Source of the DNA: a virus
Strand: one strand, 5' to 3'
IMG/VR virus record: IMGVR_UViG_3300021964_000742
Coordinates: 1-20,086 of that record
DNA length: 20,086 nt
The notes under the pieces are model-generated. The model did no database searches. It was not told where the DNA came from and was given only the letters and a program-made list of their open reading frames with translations. Both the position numbers and the translations under genes were made by a program. Positions 1 to 7,819 of this stretch are shown piece after piece. Numbering within the stretch: the first letter of the stretch is position 1; the number at the start of each line of letters is the position of its first letter.

Positions 1-504
1 CATCTTTTCTTCTAATCTATGATAGAATTCATATCGTTTGTCTGCGTTTTCAATATAGTCATGCCCCACGTTGTTATCAAACCCTACCTGTAAGGCCTTT
101 GACAACATATCAGGTAAAGCATCAGGGCCTCTATCTTTGTCCCTGCCGTCAATAACCTGAATACTGTCCATGATAGCATTATAGATTGCTTTATCCTTAC
201 AATACTTTTCAGTCTGATCCAGTAACCATTCTTTATCAACCGCTTCTACATCAGCGCCCTGTAACCATTCACTCAACGCAGGCAGTTCGCCTTCATTGAT
301 AGTCCTATCTTCTTCAATAGAAATAGCTAGTGCTTGTTTTGTAGGAGCCTTGTTGTACTTGTCAGCATAGTCCTGAATTTTACGAAGGAGAGTTTTACTC
401 TCACCTGTAAAGTATTCCGTTTTTAGAAAAGGAATAGCCTTTCTGAAATATTCATCATCAGAAAGTAGGTTTCCTATAATTATGTTGTCCAGTCTTTCTT
501 GCAT
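1..504 (-). CDS. 41: Replicative DNA helicase gp41, N-terminal part (runs off window)
   Basis: This is the first 168 residues of a T4 gp41-type replicative helicase, the DnaB-family hexamer that unwinds the fork and works with the primase. The open frame runs off the left edge, so only the N-terminal domain is visible and the P-loop ATPase core is missing. The protein begins MQERLDNIII. Near its end the string VGHDYIENADKRYEFYH lines up with T4 gp41 VGHDWMDDYEARWLSYM, and the earlier segments FRKAIPFLKTEYF and LLDQTEKYCKDKAIYNAIM also fit that domain. The ATG at 504 follows AAGGA with about 7 bases between. The start lies inside the kinase gene, a 47-base overlap. The identification rests on remembered T4 sequence; position next to uvsX agrees with T4-like gene order. 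Confidence 0.88.
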   Translation of the reverse strand, partial: MQERLDNIIIGNLLSDDEYFRKAIPFLKTEYFTGESKTLLRKIQDYADKYNKAPTKQALAISIEEDRTINEGELPALSEWLQGADVEAVDKEWLLDQTEKYCKDKAIYNAIMDSIQVIDGRDKDRGPDALPDMLSKALQVGFDNNVGHDYIENADKRYEFYHRLEEKM

Positions 505-910
505 TTAGAATCCTTTTACGAATCAATTCAACTGATTCTTCACGTAATTGTTCTTTAATAGTATAGTCTGCATTTTCAGGTTTTACAAACATTCTATTAG
601 TATCATTATAACGACTTATGTCCAAAGTGTCAAGGAATATTGTATAGTCAGAATTAAATACTTTTCGAGTCTCAGGTAGAGGACAAACAAAGTCTGCTAT
701 TGCAATACGTCCAAATACCGCTTCACAATAAGCAAGTCCCCGCATACGCATTGCTTGACGGAACCTTGCATCTATGTCAAATTCCCAATCATCTACTGCT
801 TCACGTATAAAGTCTGCATTGAGATGCACAAAGTCAGGTTGTTCGTGGCATAGTCTTTCAGCTAACCAAGTTTTGCCTGAACCTGGTAATCCACAAATAA
901 GAACGATCAT
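458..910 (-). CDS. Small P-loop kinase (AAA_33/polynucleotide-kinase-like)
   Basis: A 150-residue P-loop kinase. The N-terminus is a hydrophobic strand followed by Walker A GLPGSGKT (residues 7-14), the arrangement of small kinases such as the kinase half of T4 Pnk, adenylylsulfate kinase and Zeta toxins. HLNADFIRE (about residues 29-37) fits the acceptor-site strand with a catalytic Asp. RKRILNARKTGQ near the C-terminus could be the lid/Arg region. The substrate cannot be told from sequence. No phosphatase domain is present, so it is not a full Pnk. The longest frame begins with GTG at 919, but AAGGAG abuts that codon; the ATG at 910 has ideal spacing and overlaps the upstream stop as ATGA, so 910 is taken as the start. 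The 3' end overlaps the gp41 gene by 47 bases. Confidence 0.78.
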   Translation of the reverse strand: MIVLICGLPGSGKTWLAERLCHEQPDFVHLNADFIREAVDDWEFDIDARFRQAMRMRGLAYCEAVFGRIAIADFVCPLPETRKVFNSDYTIFLDTLDISRYNDTNRMFVKPENADYTIKEQLREESVELIRKRILNARKTGQHNYRKPTF

Positions 911-1104
911 TCGATCCACTCCTTAGCGTATTCGCCATATACTTTTTCAATACAGGCTTCGCACAGGAACAATTCTCCATTATCCCCATGGAAACATATT
1001 GCTTTATCCCCACTCCAAATAGTTATTTGGCAGCGGTCACATTCACCTTCAGGCTTCTTCGACGGCTTGGTAAATGCCTTCAATGTCTTCTTCAGTAACT
1101 TCAT
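907..1104 (-). CDS. Small Cys-rich, probably zinc-binding protein
   Basis: A 65-residue basic-then-acidic protein with five cysteines in a pattern that suggests a zinc ribbon or treble-clef knuckle: ECDRC (CxxC) about a third of the way in, a further Cys and a His in ICFH, and LCEAC (CxxC) near residue 50. The first 20 residues are very Lys-rich and may contact nucleic acid. Its function is unknown. The start is ambiguous: GTG at 1107 and ATG at 1104 are adjacent, and ATG is preferred with a weak GGGAT about 8 bases upstream. It begins inside the uvsX C-terminal codons (overlap of about 56 bases) and ends as ATGA with the kinase gene, so it is embedded in a tightly coupled operon. Confidence 0.65.
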   Translation of the reverse strand: MKLLKKTLKAFTKPSKKPEGECDRCQITIWSGDKAICFHGDNGELFLCEACIEKVYGEYAKEWIE

Positions 1105-2131
1105 CACGCATTATCCCGTCAACGCTTGAAATAGCGTATCGTTTGTTGATCCATGCCAAAAAGGTTTCGTCTTGTAAAATAGGTAACCAAAACTCTTTAG
1201 TATAAGTATCCTTAATACGATACTTCTTATCTTCTACTTCACCTGTAGACACATCTACTTTTGAATACCAACCATTGCTCGGTTTGACTACATGACCTGA
1301 TGCTTGTGCCATGTCAAGGAGACCTGACCATTTGCTGATACCGCCTTCAAACGAAACCTCAACAGGAATCTTAGACTTCTCACGTACAAAGCGAGACTTC
1401 TCAACATTGATAATAAAGTTATAACCCATCAGTTCAGTGCCTTGTTTGTCCTGCTGACGACCAATGATATAGATGTTGTCTGCTGAATAGTAAATACCTG
1501 TACCGCCTGAAAGAATGTCTTTAGGGAACAAACCAATCTCTTTGTATGTGTGATTTACTGCAACCATTGGAATGTCTTTCAGTGTCAAGTGAGGAGTAAC
1601 CATACGGAACAATGACTTCAACTGTTTTGCTCGAGACATATCTGCAACTGACTTACCATCAAGTGCATCATCAACCTCTTTCTTAGACGCCAAGTTACCA
1701 ACTGAATCAATGATAATCATAACATGGTCACCACGTTCAATGCTGTTTAGCTGTGACATTGAATCATGCTTCAACTGTTCTACATCTGTGATAGGAGTAT
1801 GAACAACTCTGTCTTTGTCAATGTCAAAAGTGTCAAAGTAAGATTGAGGAGTACCAAACTCTGAATCATAGAACAGGATGACAGCATCATCATACTTGTC
1901 CAAATAGGCTTTTGCTAACAACAATGAAAATGCTGTTTTGAAATGCTTTGACGGGCCTGCGAATACTGTTAGTCCAGGTGTTAGTCCACCATCAAGGCGG
2001 CCACTAAGTGCTACGTTCAATGCAGGTACTGAGGTTTGAATCAAGTCTTTCATTCCGAAAAACTTTGAATTAGTTAGAACAGAGGTATCTTTGATAGTGC
2101 TGTTCTTTTTTAGTTTATCAATTAAACTCAT
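1049..2131 (-). CDS. uvsX: UvsX RecA-like recombinase
   Basis: A 360-residue T4 UvsX homologue, the RecA/Rad51-family recombinase that loads on single-stranded DNA and drives strand exchange and recombination-dependent replication. Walker A is GPSKHFKT (residues 59-66; T4 has GPSKSFKS). FYDSEFG holds the catalytic Glu (about 91), and VMIIIDSVGNLASKKE is Walker B with the flanking conserved segment. SRAKQLKSLFR, NHTYKEIG, GGTGIYYSAD, NVEKSR and the C-terminal VVKPSNGWY all match the UvsX family. The longest frame starts at 2143, but GGAG lies 6 bases before the ATG at 2131 and translation from there gives MSLIDKL, as in T4-type N-termini. The start overlaps the upstream stop as ATGA. Length is near T4 UvsX (about 390), with a shorter acidic tail. 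Confidence 0.96.
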   Translation of the reverse strand: MSLIDKLKKNSTIKDTSVLTNSKFFGMKDLIQTSVPALNVALSGRLDGGLTPGLTVFAGPSKHFKTAFSLLLAKAYLDKYDDAVILFYDSEFGTPQSYFDTFDIDKDRVVHTPITDVEQLKHDSMSQLNSIERGDHVMIIIDSVGNLASKKEVDDALDGKSVADMSRAKQLKSLFRMVTPHLTLKDIPMVAVNHTYKEIGLFPKDILSGGTGIYYSADNIYIIGRQQDKQGTELMGYNFIINVEKSRFVREKSKIPVEVSFEGGISKWSGLLDMAQASGHVVKPSNGWYSKVDVSTGEVEDKKYRIKDTYTKEFWLPILQDETFLAWINKRYAISSVDGIMRDEVTEEDIEGIYQAVEEA

Positions 2132-2700
2132 ATTTTTCTCCATTTAATATCGCTAAAATAGCGTATCACAAAATCTTTTTCTTTTTTCCAAACTTCTAAA
2201 TTAGGTACATTAGATGTATGTATATGTTTTTCATCACCGAAACCTGAGTAAATTATTTCATTATACATACCTGAATTTGCTGCTAAATATAAAGCAAGCT
2301 GACCAGATGCTAAAGGCATTGGCAATTCATTTACCTTTATATTAGTAACTTTGTCATTTTCATTTAAATATGTAAAATAAACTCTATCATGTTCCGACCC
2401 TATAACAACTCCATGTTCGGTGTACTCGGTATCATCAACTATTGCCCCTGTAGATGAAAAAGTTCCTACGCTTATATCATCAGACCCTAATGGGTCCCAA
2501 TCTAAATAATAAGCGGTATTATCAATACAATACCCTGTACGATAGATTAAATGTTGACATCCTATATCTGTAGACACTAAGTAATCTAATGTAAGTTCTT
2601 TACACGCCCAGTTTGTACCCCAAACATCACAATCATCTGGAATATCTATGCCGCGGCGACTTTCACCGTTGCCTAGTACGATTGCTCGTCTATACCCCAT
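2128..2700 (-). CDS. Rossmann-like phage protein of unknown function
   Basis: A 190-residue protein I cannot assign to a named enzyme. It opens with a hydrophobic strand and AIVLGNGESRRG (about residues 6-17), then DVWGTNW (25-31), a G-N-G-x-S-R ... W-G-x-N arrangement seen in some phage and sugar-related proteins with a Rossmann-like fold. A second conserved-looking block is LASGQLALYLAANSG followed by IIYSGFGDEKH. The chain ends in an amphipathic Lys-rich helix. It lies between a nucleotide-sugar dehydrogenase and uvsX. The dehydrogenase overlaps it by 28 bases, and its own TGA overlaps the uvsX ATG. The neighbour makes a sugar-nucleotide role possible but does not establish one. No membrane segment or signal peptide is visible. 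Confidence 0.7.
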   Translation of the reverse strand: MGYRRAIVLGNGESRRGIDIPDDCDVWGTNWACKELTLDYLVSTDIGCQHLIYRTGYCIDNTAYYLDWDPLGSDDISVGTFSSTGAIVDDTEYTEHGVVIGSEHDRVYFTYLNENDKVTNIKVNELPMPLASGQLALYLAANSGMYNEIIYSGFGDEKHIHTSNVPNLEVWKKEKDFVIRYFSDIKWRKI

Positions 2701-3431
2701 TTTACCCTCCGGACCAAATTATCTAATAAAGCTGTTGTCATAATATTATCTTTAGTATAACACAACGATGCCATGTGTGTCAAGTCCTTAGGCAAACATT
2801 TACCCCCAAATCCAGGAGCGCCATCAGGGCCTGGGACTTTCCAATGACTGTATCCTATAGCACCTTCACTCTCAAACATATAAGCAATACTATTCCAATC
2901 CACGCCATGTTCCAAACAAATATCTTTCAAATGATTAGACATCGAAACCCTCATGGCAAGGACACTGTTCCTAGCTAACTTATACATCATTGATTCTTTT
3001 GGTCTCAAATAATATACTCTCTTTCTAGGAAACAAATCTTCAAACGACTTTACTGTTTCATAATCACTGACAATTATAGGCAATAAAGGATCGTCTACAT
3101 CTTCTTTCCAATGTTTCTCTCTTAGGAACTCAGGCATCATAATAGCATTAGGAAATGAATCTACTTGATCGGGACCAATAGTGCTACGAATAACAATTTG
3201 TCCTCGCCATTTCCATTGCTCATAGGCATCTGTTAAAATGGAAATATCAAGTTTACCATCATCTCCTGTAGGTGTAGGAACACACAAGAAAATATAATCA
3301 AACATATCCTCGTCACAGAATTCTGTGCTACCTTTCACAGTGTCATGGATATGTATTTCAGCTTTTGTTTTTTTAAACAAATACTCTGTGGCTGTTCCTA
3401 CAAAACCATATCCCACAATTAACATCTTCAT
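2673..3431 (-). CDS. UDP-glucose/GDP-mannose dehydrogenase-like protein, short form
   Basis: A 252-residue member of the UDP-glucose/GDP-mannose dehydrogenase family, which oxidises a nucleotide sugar at C6 to a uronic acid using NAD. The N-terminal Rossmann domain has GYGFVG (residues 7-12), VPTPTGDDGKLD (51-62) and RSTIGP (82-87). PEFLRE (100-105) is typical, KLARN (151-155) carries the conserved Lys and Asn, and GFGGKCLPKD (208-217) holds the nucleophile Cys212. Usual members exceed 400 residues. Here the chain stops soon after the catalytic-Cys motif, so the C-terminal UDP-sugar-binding domain is missing. The catalytic residues are intact, but full activity is uncertain. The ATG at 3431 overlaps the gp43 stop as ATGA, with GAGGA 9 bases upstream. 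Confidence 0.87.
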   Translation of the reverse strand: MKMLIVGYGFVGTATEYLFKKTKAEIHIHDTVKGSTEFCDEDMFDYIFLCVPTPTGDDGKLDISILTDAYEQWKWRGQIVIRSTIGPDQVDSFPNAIMMPEFLREKHWKEDVDDPLLPIIVSDYETVKSFEDLFPRKRVYYLRPKESMMYKLARNSVLAMRVSMSNHLKDICLEHGVDWNSIAYMFESEGAIGYSHWKVPGPDGAPGFGGKCLPKDLTHMASLCYTKDNIMTTALLDNLVRRVKWGIDEQSY

Positions 3432-5929
3432 ACAAATAAATCCTCAAGTGTAGATTGTTTCTCAGTGTGCCAACCTAGTGTTTTTACAATTGTATCCAAT
3501 GGTTCCAAAAATGCCTTTTGAAACATCATCTCATAGTCTATATAACTATGTATACCAAACTCTTTAGGGATTGTTGAAATGAAACCTAATACGTTCTCTC
3601 GTATAATATTAGGTTCTTTTAAGAAAATAAATTTAATCTTGTCACCTTCTTGTATACTTTCATATTTGCCACTTACATTAAATTCTTTCAGATAGTGGTT
3701 ATACAACAAACCACCTCGAACATGAATAGGACAACCTTTTGAGTAGAGATTACCAACATCCCTATACTTTGACATATTGTTACACCCACGTGGAAATGCT
3801 ATTTCCTCAGGAGTCATTGCTAAAAAGTCCTTTTTAGTCTTTTCCACATAATCGTGTAATGCCTTTTCATCCTGTGTGAGACAAATACGAACAGCCTCAC
3901 GTAGACTGTCACGTACAGGAGCAGGAGTTGAGGATCTAACAATTTCAAGTCCCATTACCTTCAAGTCAGGTGTATCATAACGCACACCCTCATTATCTAA
4001 CACATTCATAGCATAGCGTTTCTTTGCTACCCACAAACAGTTATCGGCAATTGCCTCACGTTTGAATACAAGTTTTTGCTCGAAGGCATTTGTATAATCA
4101 GCGAGTTCGGTCATTGCCTTATCAATACAAGGTTCGATTTGTTCTTCGCCTACTTTGTCCAAAATGTCTATAAGTTTGTCCTTAGGCTTGTCTGCGAAAA
4201 ACTTGTCAACCAGTGCCTTTAGAGTAATATAGCAAGAGTCAGTATCAGTGTAGAAACTGTACACCTCATCAGTTGTTTTCAAAGTCTCGTTCAAAAACTC
4301 GTTAAGTGCCGAAGCCGTCTCCCGGATGATAAATTGCCCCGTTAGTGTAATTCCTTCTGCTATACGGTCATCATAGTATCTGAAGTATTCATTAGCCATC
4401 GCACCGTAAAGTGAGTTGAGCTGAATCTTACGTGCCATCTGAAAGTTATTGTACTTTGCTATGAGTTTCTTTGTGTTAGGATCCTTTGTCTTCTCATAGT
4501 CCTGCTTAGCCTTAATCATCAGTTTCTTGTAACGCTGTCGGTCATCAAAAAACTTTTGTACAATGTTAGGGAAGTGACCTTGCCTACTACGTGTAAACGT
4601 CTGACCATTAGCAGCTATAGCGTCATCGGTGTCAAACGTATACTTCCTCTCCAACATACCATCAACGTCTACGTCTATCATACCACCTGGAACCAGTGTC
4701 TCAGGGCTCATGTTGTACTGCATGATAATAGAAGGATACAGTGAAGTAGCATCGAAGGACTCTACCCATTGATAGGCACCAGGAACAGGCTCCTGTACGT
4801 AAGCACCTGCAATAGTCCTTGCTACACGACCATTACCTTGCCCAATAATGATATTTTGTTTCAACAAATGATTATATAACAAACAGTCCCAAGTCTTTAC
4901 AGGACTGAATACATCCTCAAAGTTCATCTTGGCGTCATAGGTCATAGTGAGGCAGAGTTCGATAAGTTTCATCTTATCCTCAAGTTGGTCAACCAACACT
5001 GTATCTATAATGTTGTATTCGACAAACCTATTCCAATCCTTCTCGTAAAACTCTTTGAATGTATCGTAAGGGTTTTCTAACTTCTTGTGACCGAGTTCAA
5101 CCTCTGCTATGTGATCTAGTTTGTATGATTCACGGTTAACATAAGTAAACTTCTGATAGATGTCCAAGTAGTCTAACTGTGCTACACCTTGTACATCATA
5201 TGATAAGTAAGTCCTACCACTGTACGTCCTTTCCTGTTTACGTACAAGTCTAAAAGGGCTCATCATTTTCTTAGCAGCATCACCATGTTCGTCACCGAAC
5301 ACTCGTTCCATTCTAGCAATGATATAAGGTATATCAAATAGTTTACAGTTCCAGCCAGTAATAACGTCAGGAGTATTGTTTGCCCACCAATGAATAAATC
5401 TACTGAGTAACTGCTTCTCGCTTGTACACTCAGAATAATCTACATCAAGGTGTGCTGTGGCTTCAGTAGGAGTGTATGGACCAAGACCGAATGTAGTAAT
5501 CTTTTTACTTACATTGTCTTGTAATGTGATAAGAGTAATCTGTTCCTTAGGATTGAATACATCAGGAAAACCGTTCTCAACGGTAGTCTCAATATCTATT
5601 GAAAATACTTTAACCTGACTTATATCCCAATCAATTTCATCTTGGTATTTGTCAGCAAGAAACTGATAACCCCAATGAGTTTGACCATAGATGGGAAAGT
5701 TAGATACTTCCTTGTACTGTTCTACGAATTCTGTTGCGTCTTTGTTATTGTCAAAAGACATGGGAGCAACAGGCTCACCATACATACTTTTATAGGGGGT
5801 TTCTTTATTGGCCGGGACAAAAAGTGTAGGCGAAAAAGGTACCTTTTTAGATACCCGTTTTCCGTTTTCTATCCCACGGTAAAGTATTGAGTTACCGTAG
5901 TGTTTAGCGTAAGTGTAAAAATTTGACAT
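3428..5929 (-). CDS. 43: DNA polymerase gp43, family B
   Basis: The replicative family-B DNA polymerase with 3'-5' proofreading exonuclease, 833 residues (T4 gp43 is about 900). Exonuclease motifs: DIET with D112/E114, WNCKLFDIPY (D199) and YNIIDTVLVDQL (D309). Polymerase motifs: A, DATSLYPSII (D393); B, KIQLNSLYG (about 501-509); C, YTDTDS (D562, D564). The C-terminus, STLEDLFV, has the form of the clamp-binding peptide found at the end of T4-type polymerases. The longest frame would start with TTG at 5944, but GGAG lies 5 bases before the ATG at 5929, which gives MSNFYTY. It heads the leftmost operon and sits directly behind a consensus sigma70-type promoter. Confidence 0.97.
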   Translation of the reverse strand: MSNFYTYAKHYGNSILYRGIENGKRVSKKVPFSPTLFVPANKETPYKSMYGEPVAPMSFDNNKDATEFVEQYKEVSNFPIYGQTHWGYQFLADKYQDEIDWDISQVKVFSIDIETTVENGFPDVFNPKEQITLITLQDNVSKKITTFGLGPYTPTEATAHLDVDYSECTSEKQLLSRFIHWWANNTPDVITGWNCKLFDIPYIIARMERVFGDEHGDAAKKMMSPFRLVRKQERTYSGRTYLSYDVQGVAQLDYLDIYQKFTYVNRESYKLDHIAEVELGHKKLENPYDTFKEFYEKDWNRFVEYNIIDTVLVDQLEDKMKLIELCLTMTYDAKMNFEDVFSPVKTWDCLLYNHLLKQNIIIGQGNGRVARTIAGAYVQEPVPGAYQWVESFDATSLYPSIIMQYNMSPETLVPGGMIDVDVDGMLERKYTFDTDDAIAANGQTFTRSRQGHFPNIVQKFFDDRQRYKKLMIKAKQDYEKTKDPNTKKLIAKYNNFQMARKIQLNSLYGAMANEYFRYYDDRIAEGITLTGQFIIRETASALNEFLNETLKTTDEVYSFYTDTDSCYITLKALVDKFFADKPKDKLIDILDKVGEEQIEPCIDKAMTELADYTNAFEQKLVFKREAIADNCLWVAKKRYAMNVLDNEGVRYDTPDLKVMGLEIVRSSTPAPVRDSLREAVRICLTQDEKALHDYVEKTKKDFLAMTPEEIAFPRGCNNMSKYRDVGNLYSKGCPIHVRGGLLYNHYLKEFNVSGKYESIQEGDKIKFIFLKEPNIIRENVLGFISTIPKEFGIHSYIDYEMMFQKAFLEPLDTIVKTLGWHTEKQSTLEDLFV

Positions 5930-5952
5930 TAGTTCTCCATTCAAGTAACAAC

Positions 5953-5981
5953 ATTATATAATATATGGAGTTCAATGTCAA
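5953..5981 (-). promoter_or_regulatory. Sigma70-type early promoter for gp43
   Basis: On the minus strand TTGACA (5981-5976), a 17-base spacer and TATAAT (5958-5953) form a perfect bacterial sigma70 consensus, 24 bases before the gp43 ATG. The TGA inside the -35 hexamer (5980-5978) is also the stop codon of the upstream nuclease gene. Confidence 0.9.
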
Positions 5982-6448
5982 GTCATAAATGCCCTTAGGT
6001 TGTCTGGTATAACAATTTTACCCTCGTCAACAAGACGTCTACGGTTAAGTCGGTGTTGTTCTTGTACGTCTTCTTTTGCACCGCCCTCATATTCTACAGC
6101 ATGACCTTCTTGTATAAGAATTTTTGCCACAGTAGAATATCTATCCTCGGCATGATAATAAACCTCAAAATCACCGAGGACTCGGCCAAACTTACCTCTC
6201 ATATCCTCACCATCCTTTGCCACTCTTGTCTTTAGAGTAGCATATGGTCCGAGTAGAGATTTGAGTCTTTCTTTTGCCGCTTTTCCAAATACTTTTTCAA
6301 CCTTATCTCTCGTTCTAGATTCCGGAGTATCAATACCCATGATGCGAACCCTTTCATCAGTAAGCCAAATACCAAAACCTAAATCAATATCAACGTCTAC
6401 GGTATCTCCGTCTATAACTCTAATAATTCTGGCTTTATATTCGTACAT
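5978..6448 (-). CDS. Staphylococcal-nuclease-like (thermonuclease) protein
   Basis: A 156-residue SNase-fold nuclease, a calcium-dependent phosphodiesterase family acting on DNA and RNA. It shows VIDGDTV (11-17) with the metal-binding Asp, VRIMGIDTPE (34-43) with Arg35, Asp40 and Glu43, and KFGRVLGDF with the second catalytic Arg (about 89). These match R35, D40, E43 and R87 of the staphylococcal enzyme. No signal peptide is visible, so it probably acts inside the cell, for example in host nucleic-acid breakdown. GTG at 6451 is too close to the AGGAGG; the ATG at 6448 is better spaced and overlaps the preceding stop as TGATG. Its own stop lies within the gp43 promoter. Confidence 0.9.
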   Translation of the reverse strand: MYEYKARIIRVIDGDTVDVDIDLGFGIWLTDERVRIMGIDTPESRTRDKVEKVFGKAAKERLKSLLGPYATLKTRVAKDGEDMRGKFGRVLGDFEVYYHAEDRYSTVAKILIQEGHAVEYEGGAKEDVQEQHRLNRRRLVDEGKIVIPDNLRAFMT

Positions 6449-6762
6449 CACGCCTCCTGTAAGAGTTCTGGTTCTTTTACTTCTACTTCATTCGGCACAT
6501 AGTAACCACGTCTTTCATATTCATTTACCAAAGAAACATCCGGATTAAATTTTGACAGTACCATATTTTTAAAAATGGGCACCTCTGCGTTTAAGGCATA
6601 AGGTGCCCAAGGAGCTACACCAAGTCTAAAAGAATTTTCCTTATCAGGATTTCGCCTGACAAAGACACACACTGGTTTAGTAACCACATAACAATCTTCG
6701 GTTTCTTCTATTGCACCAATGATGTCCTCACCGGTCATTAACTTTAAAACTTGGATGCTCAT
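6448..6762 (-). CDS. Conserved phage protein, possibly Sm-like
   Basis: A 104-residue protein beginning MSIQVLKLMTGEDIIGAI. Openings of the form LKLxTGEDII, followed by alternating beta-strand-like segments (CYVVTKPVCVFV, FRLGVAPWAPY), recall short conserved proteins of T4-like marine phages that have been compared with Sm/LSm beta-barrels. That comparison comes from memory and is weak. The tail is acidic (VEVKEPELLQEA). No catalytic motif is visible. AAGGAG lies 5 bases before the ATG. It sits 13 bases after hsp20 and its stop overlaps the nuclease start, so the three genes are probably co-transcribed. Confidence 0.68.
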   Translation of the reverse strand: MSIQVLKLMTGEDIIGAIEETEDCYVVTKPVCVFVRRNPDKENSFRLGVAPWAPYALNAEVPIFKNMVLSKFNPDVSLVNEYERRGYYVPNEVEVKEPELLQEA

Positions 6763-6775
6763 AATAACTCCTTAT

Positions 6776-7219
6776 CTATTTTACTTCAATTTGTCTTGGT
6801 TTCATTTCTTCGGGTACAACACGTTTGAGGGTGATCTCAAGGATACCGTCATAGTAAACACTGTCTACAACCTCAACATCATCTGCAAGTGCGAATGAAT
6901 GTGTAAAGTTACGAGATCCAATACCTTTGTGATAGAATTTTCTAGTATCCTCACCTCGGTCTTGTACGCCCTGGACAATTAACTTGTTGCCCTCTGGAAG
7001 TAAATGAACATTAAATTCATCTTTAGCGAATCCTGCACAAGCAATTTCAATAGTGAAATGCTCATCATCATCCGCAATAATATTATAGGGGGGATAGTTT
7101 GGACTATGAATCTCTGAAACATTGTGAAGATTGTCAAACAAACGATCAAAACCTATAGTAAACGGTCTTACATTATCAAAAATTTCTGCCATGTTGGCAG
7201 TAGTATATTTACGTACCAT
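6776..7219 (-). CDS. Small heat-shock protein Hsp20/IbpA-like
   Basis: A 147-residue small heat-shock protein. These chaperones form oligomers that hold unfolding proteins. The alpha-crystallin domain spans about residues 43-135: YPPYNI, then FTIEIACAGFAKDEFNVHL, NKLIVQG and the closing strand GILEITLKRVVPEE, which matches the family's G-x-L-x-I-x-L-x-R. HKGIGSRNFTHSFAL corresponds to the segment before it. Homologues are common in T4-like marine phages and may assist capsid or tail assembly or protect the infected cell. AAGGAG lies 7 bases before the ATG. A late-type promoter box and a GC-rich leader precede it. Confidence 0.93.
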   Translation of the reverse strand: MVRKYTTANMAEIFDNVRPFTIGFDRLFDNLHNVSEIHSPNYPPYNIIADDDEHFTIEIACAGFAKDEFNVHLLPEGNKLIVQGVQDRGEDTRKFYHKGIGSRNFTHSFALADDVEVVDSVYYDGILEITLKRVVPEEMKPRQIEVK

Positions 7220-7254
7220 AATTGTGCTCCTTTATTAAGCGAGTTTTAATGTTA

Positions 7255-7275
7255 CACTACCCTATCGGCGTAGTG
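7255..7275 (-). other. Hairpin in the hsp20 leader
   Basis: CACTAC and GTAGTG form a perfect 6-bp inverted repeat with a 9-base loop, in a locally GC-rich part of the 108-base leader between the late-type box and hsp20. There is no T-tract, so it is not a classical terminator. It could be a structured 5' leader. Confidence 0.5.
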
Positions 7276-7327
7276 GTGCCGCCCGCTCGGTATCATATAA
7301 AATGTACTTCACCTTACGGGGGCCATT

Positions 7328-7337
7328 TATTTATAAT
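7328..7337 (-). promoter_or_regulatory. T4-type late promoter box upstream of hsp20
   Basis: The minus strand reads ATTATAAATA, containing the T4 late -10 consensus TATAAATA. It starts in the last codons of regA's 3' flank and points to hsp20. The identical 10-mer occurs at 7810-7819 and 11266-11275, each time in an intergenic position. Confidence 0.72.
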
Positions 7338-7339
7338 AT

Positions 7340-7762
7340 CTAGCGCTTTTTGCCGATATTATATTTTGGAACTAAGTTCCAATCAGTTTTTTCCTTATAG
7401 GAAATAATTTTAATTTGACTGAGAGGAGCTAATGAGTTTTCACCTAACTCGCCCACAATCTTAAGCAAGCCCCAGTCTTGTAGCAGCTTTGCTATAGTAT
7501 TCCTTCTTTCTAAGTCATTATCCATAAAGTCAGCTTCTTTACCATCCAGAGCAAACAACTCCTTAAAATGTGTAATAAAGTATCTTCCCTGTTTATGTAA
7601 AATGTGACAGGACTGATACAGTGTGTTATCTCTTTTAGAAGCCACACCTATACGTGAAAGAGTTTCCTTGATTTTTAAAAAGTTTTCAGGATCATCTAAC
7701 AGAATTTCTAGGGGTCGGTAGTCGGGATAATCAATGTCAAAAAAATTATCTCGTTCAATCAT
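7340..7762 (-). CDS. regA: Translational repressor RegA
   Basis: A 140-residue RegA homologue. In T4, RegA binds the initiation regions of early mRNAs, including its own and clamp-loader genes, and represses translation. Matches to T4 RegA include LYQSCHILHKQGRYFITHFKE (T4: LYQSCHILQKKGLYYIVHFKE), DGKEADF, LLQDWGLLKIV and the C-terminal WNLVPKYNIG (T4: WKLVPKYTIG). It is slightly longer than T4 RegA (122) because of an N-terminal extension, FFDIDYPDYRP. GTG at 7771 would leave no SD spacing; the ATG at 7762 has AAAAGG about 8 bases upstream. It keeps its T4 position between gp62 and gp43, although three extra genes now separate it from gp43. Confidence 0.94.
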   Translation of the reverse strand: MIERDNFFDIDYPDYRPLEILLDDPENFLKIKETLSRIGVASKRDNTLYQSCHILHKQGRYFITHFKELFALDGKEADFMDNDLERRNTIAKLLQDWGLLKIVGELGENSLAPLSQIKIISYKEKTDWNLVPKYNIGKKR

Positions 7763-7809
7763 TTCAAACACCTTTTGTTATAAATTATTATTCATAAATT
7801 AACAAGAAG

Positions 7810-7819
7810 TATTTATAAT
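7810..7819 (-). promoter_or_regulatory. T4-type late promoter box upstream of regA
   Basis: ATTATAAATA on the minus strand, overlapping the stop region of gp62 and about 48 bases before the regA ATG. It is identical to the boxes before hsp20 and the 102-aa gene. Confidence 0.68.

Noticed and set aside
5930-5944. TTG at 5944 as start of gp43
   Set aside because: The TTG-initiated extension contains the GGAG that serves as SD for the ATG at 5929.
7250-7325. A tRNA in the GC-rich hsp20 leader
   Set aside because: No T-arm consensus, no acceptor-stem pairing and no cloverleaf could be drawn on either strand.
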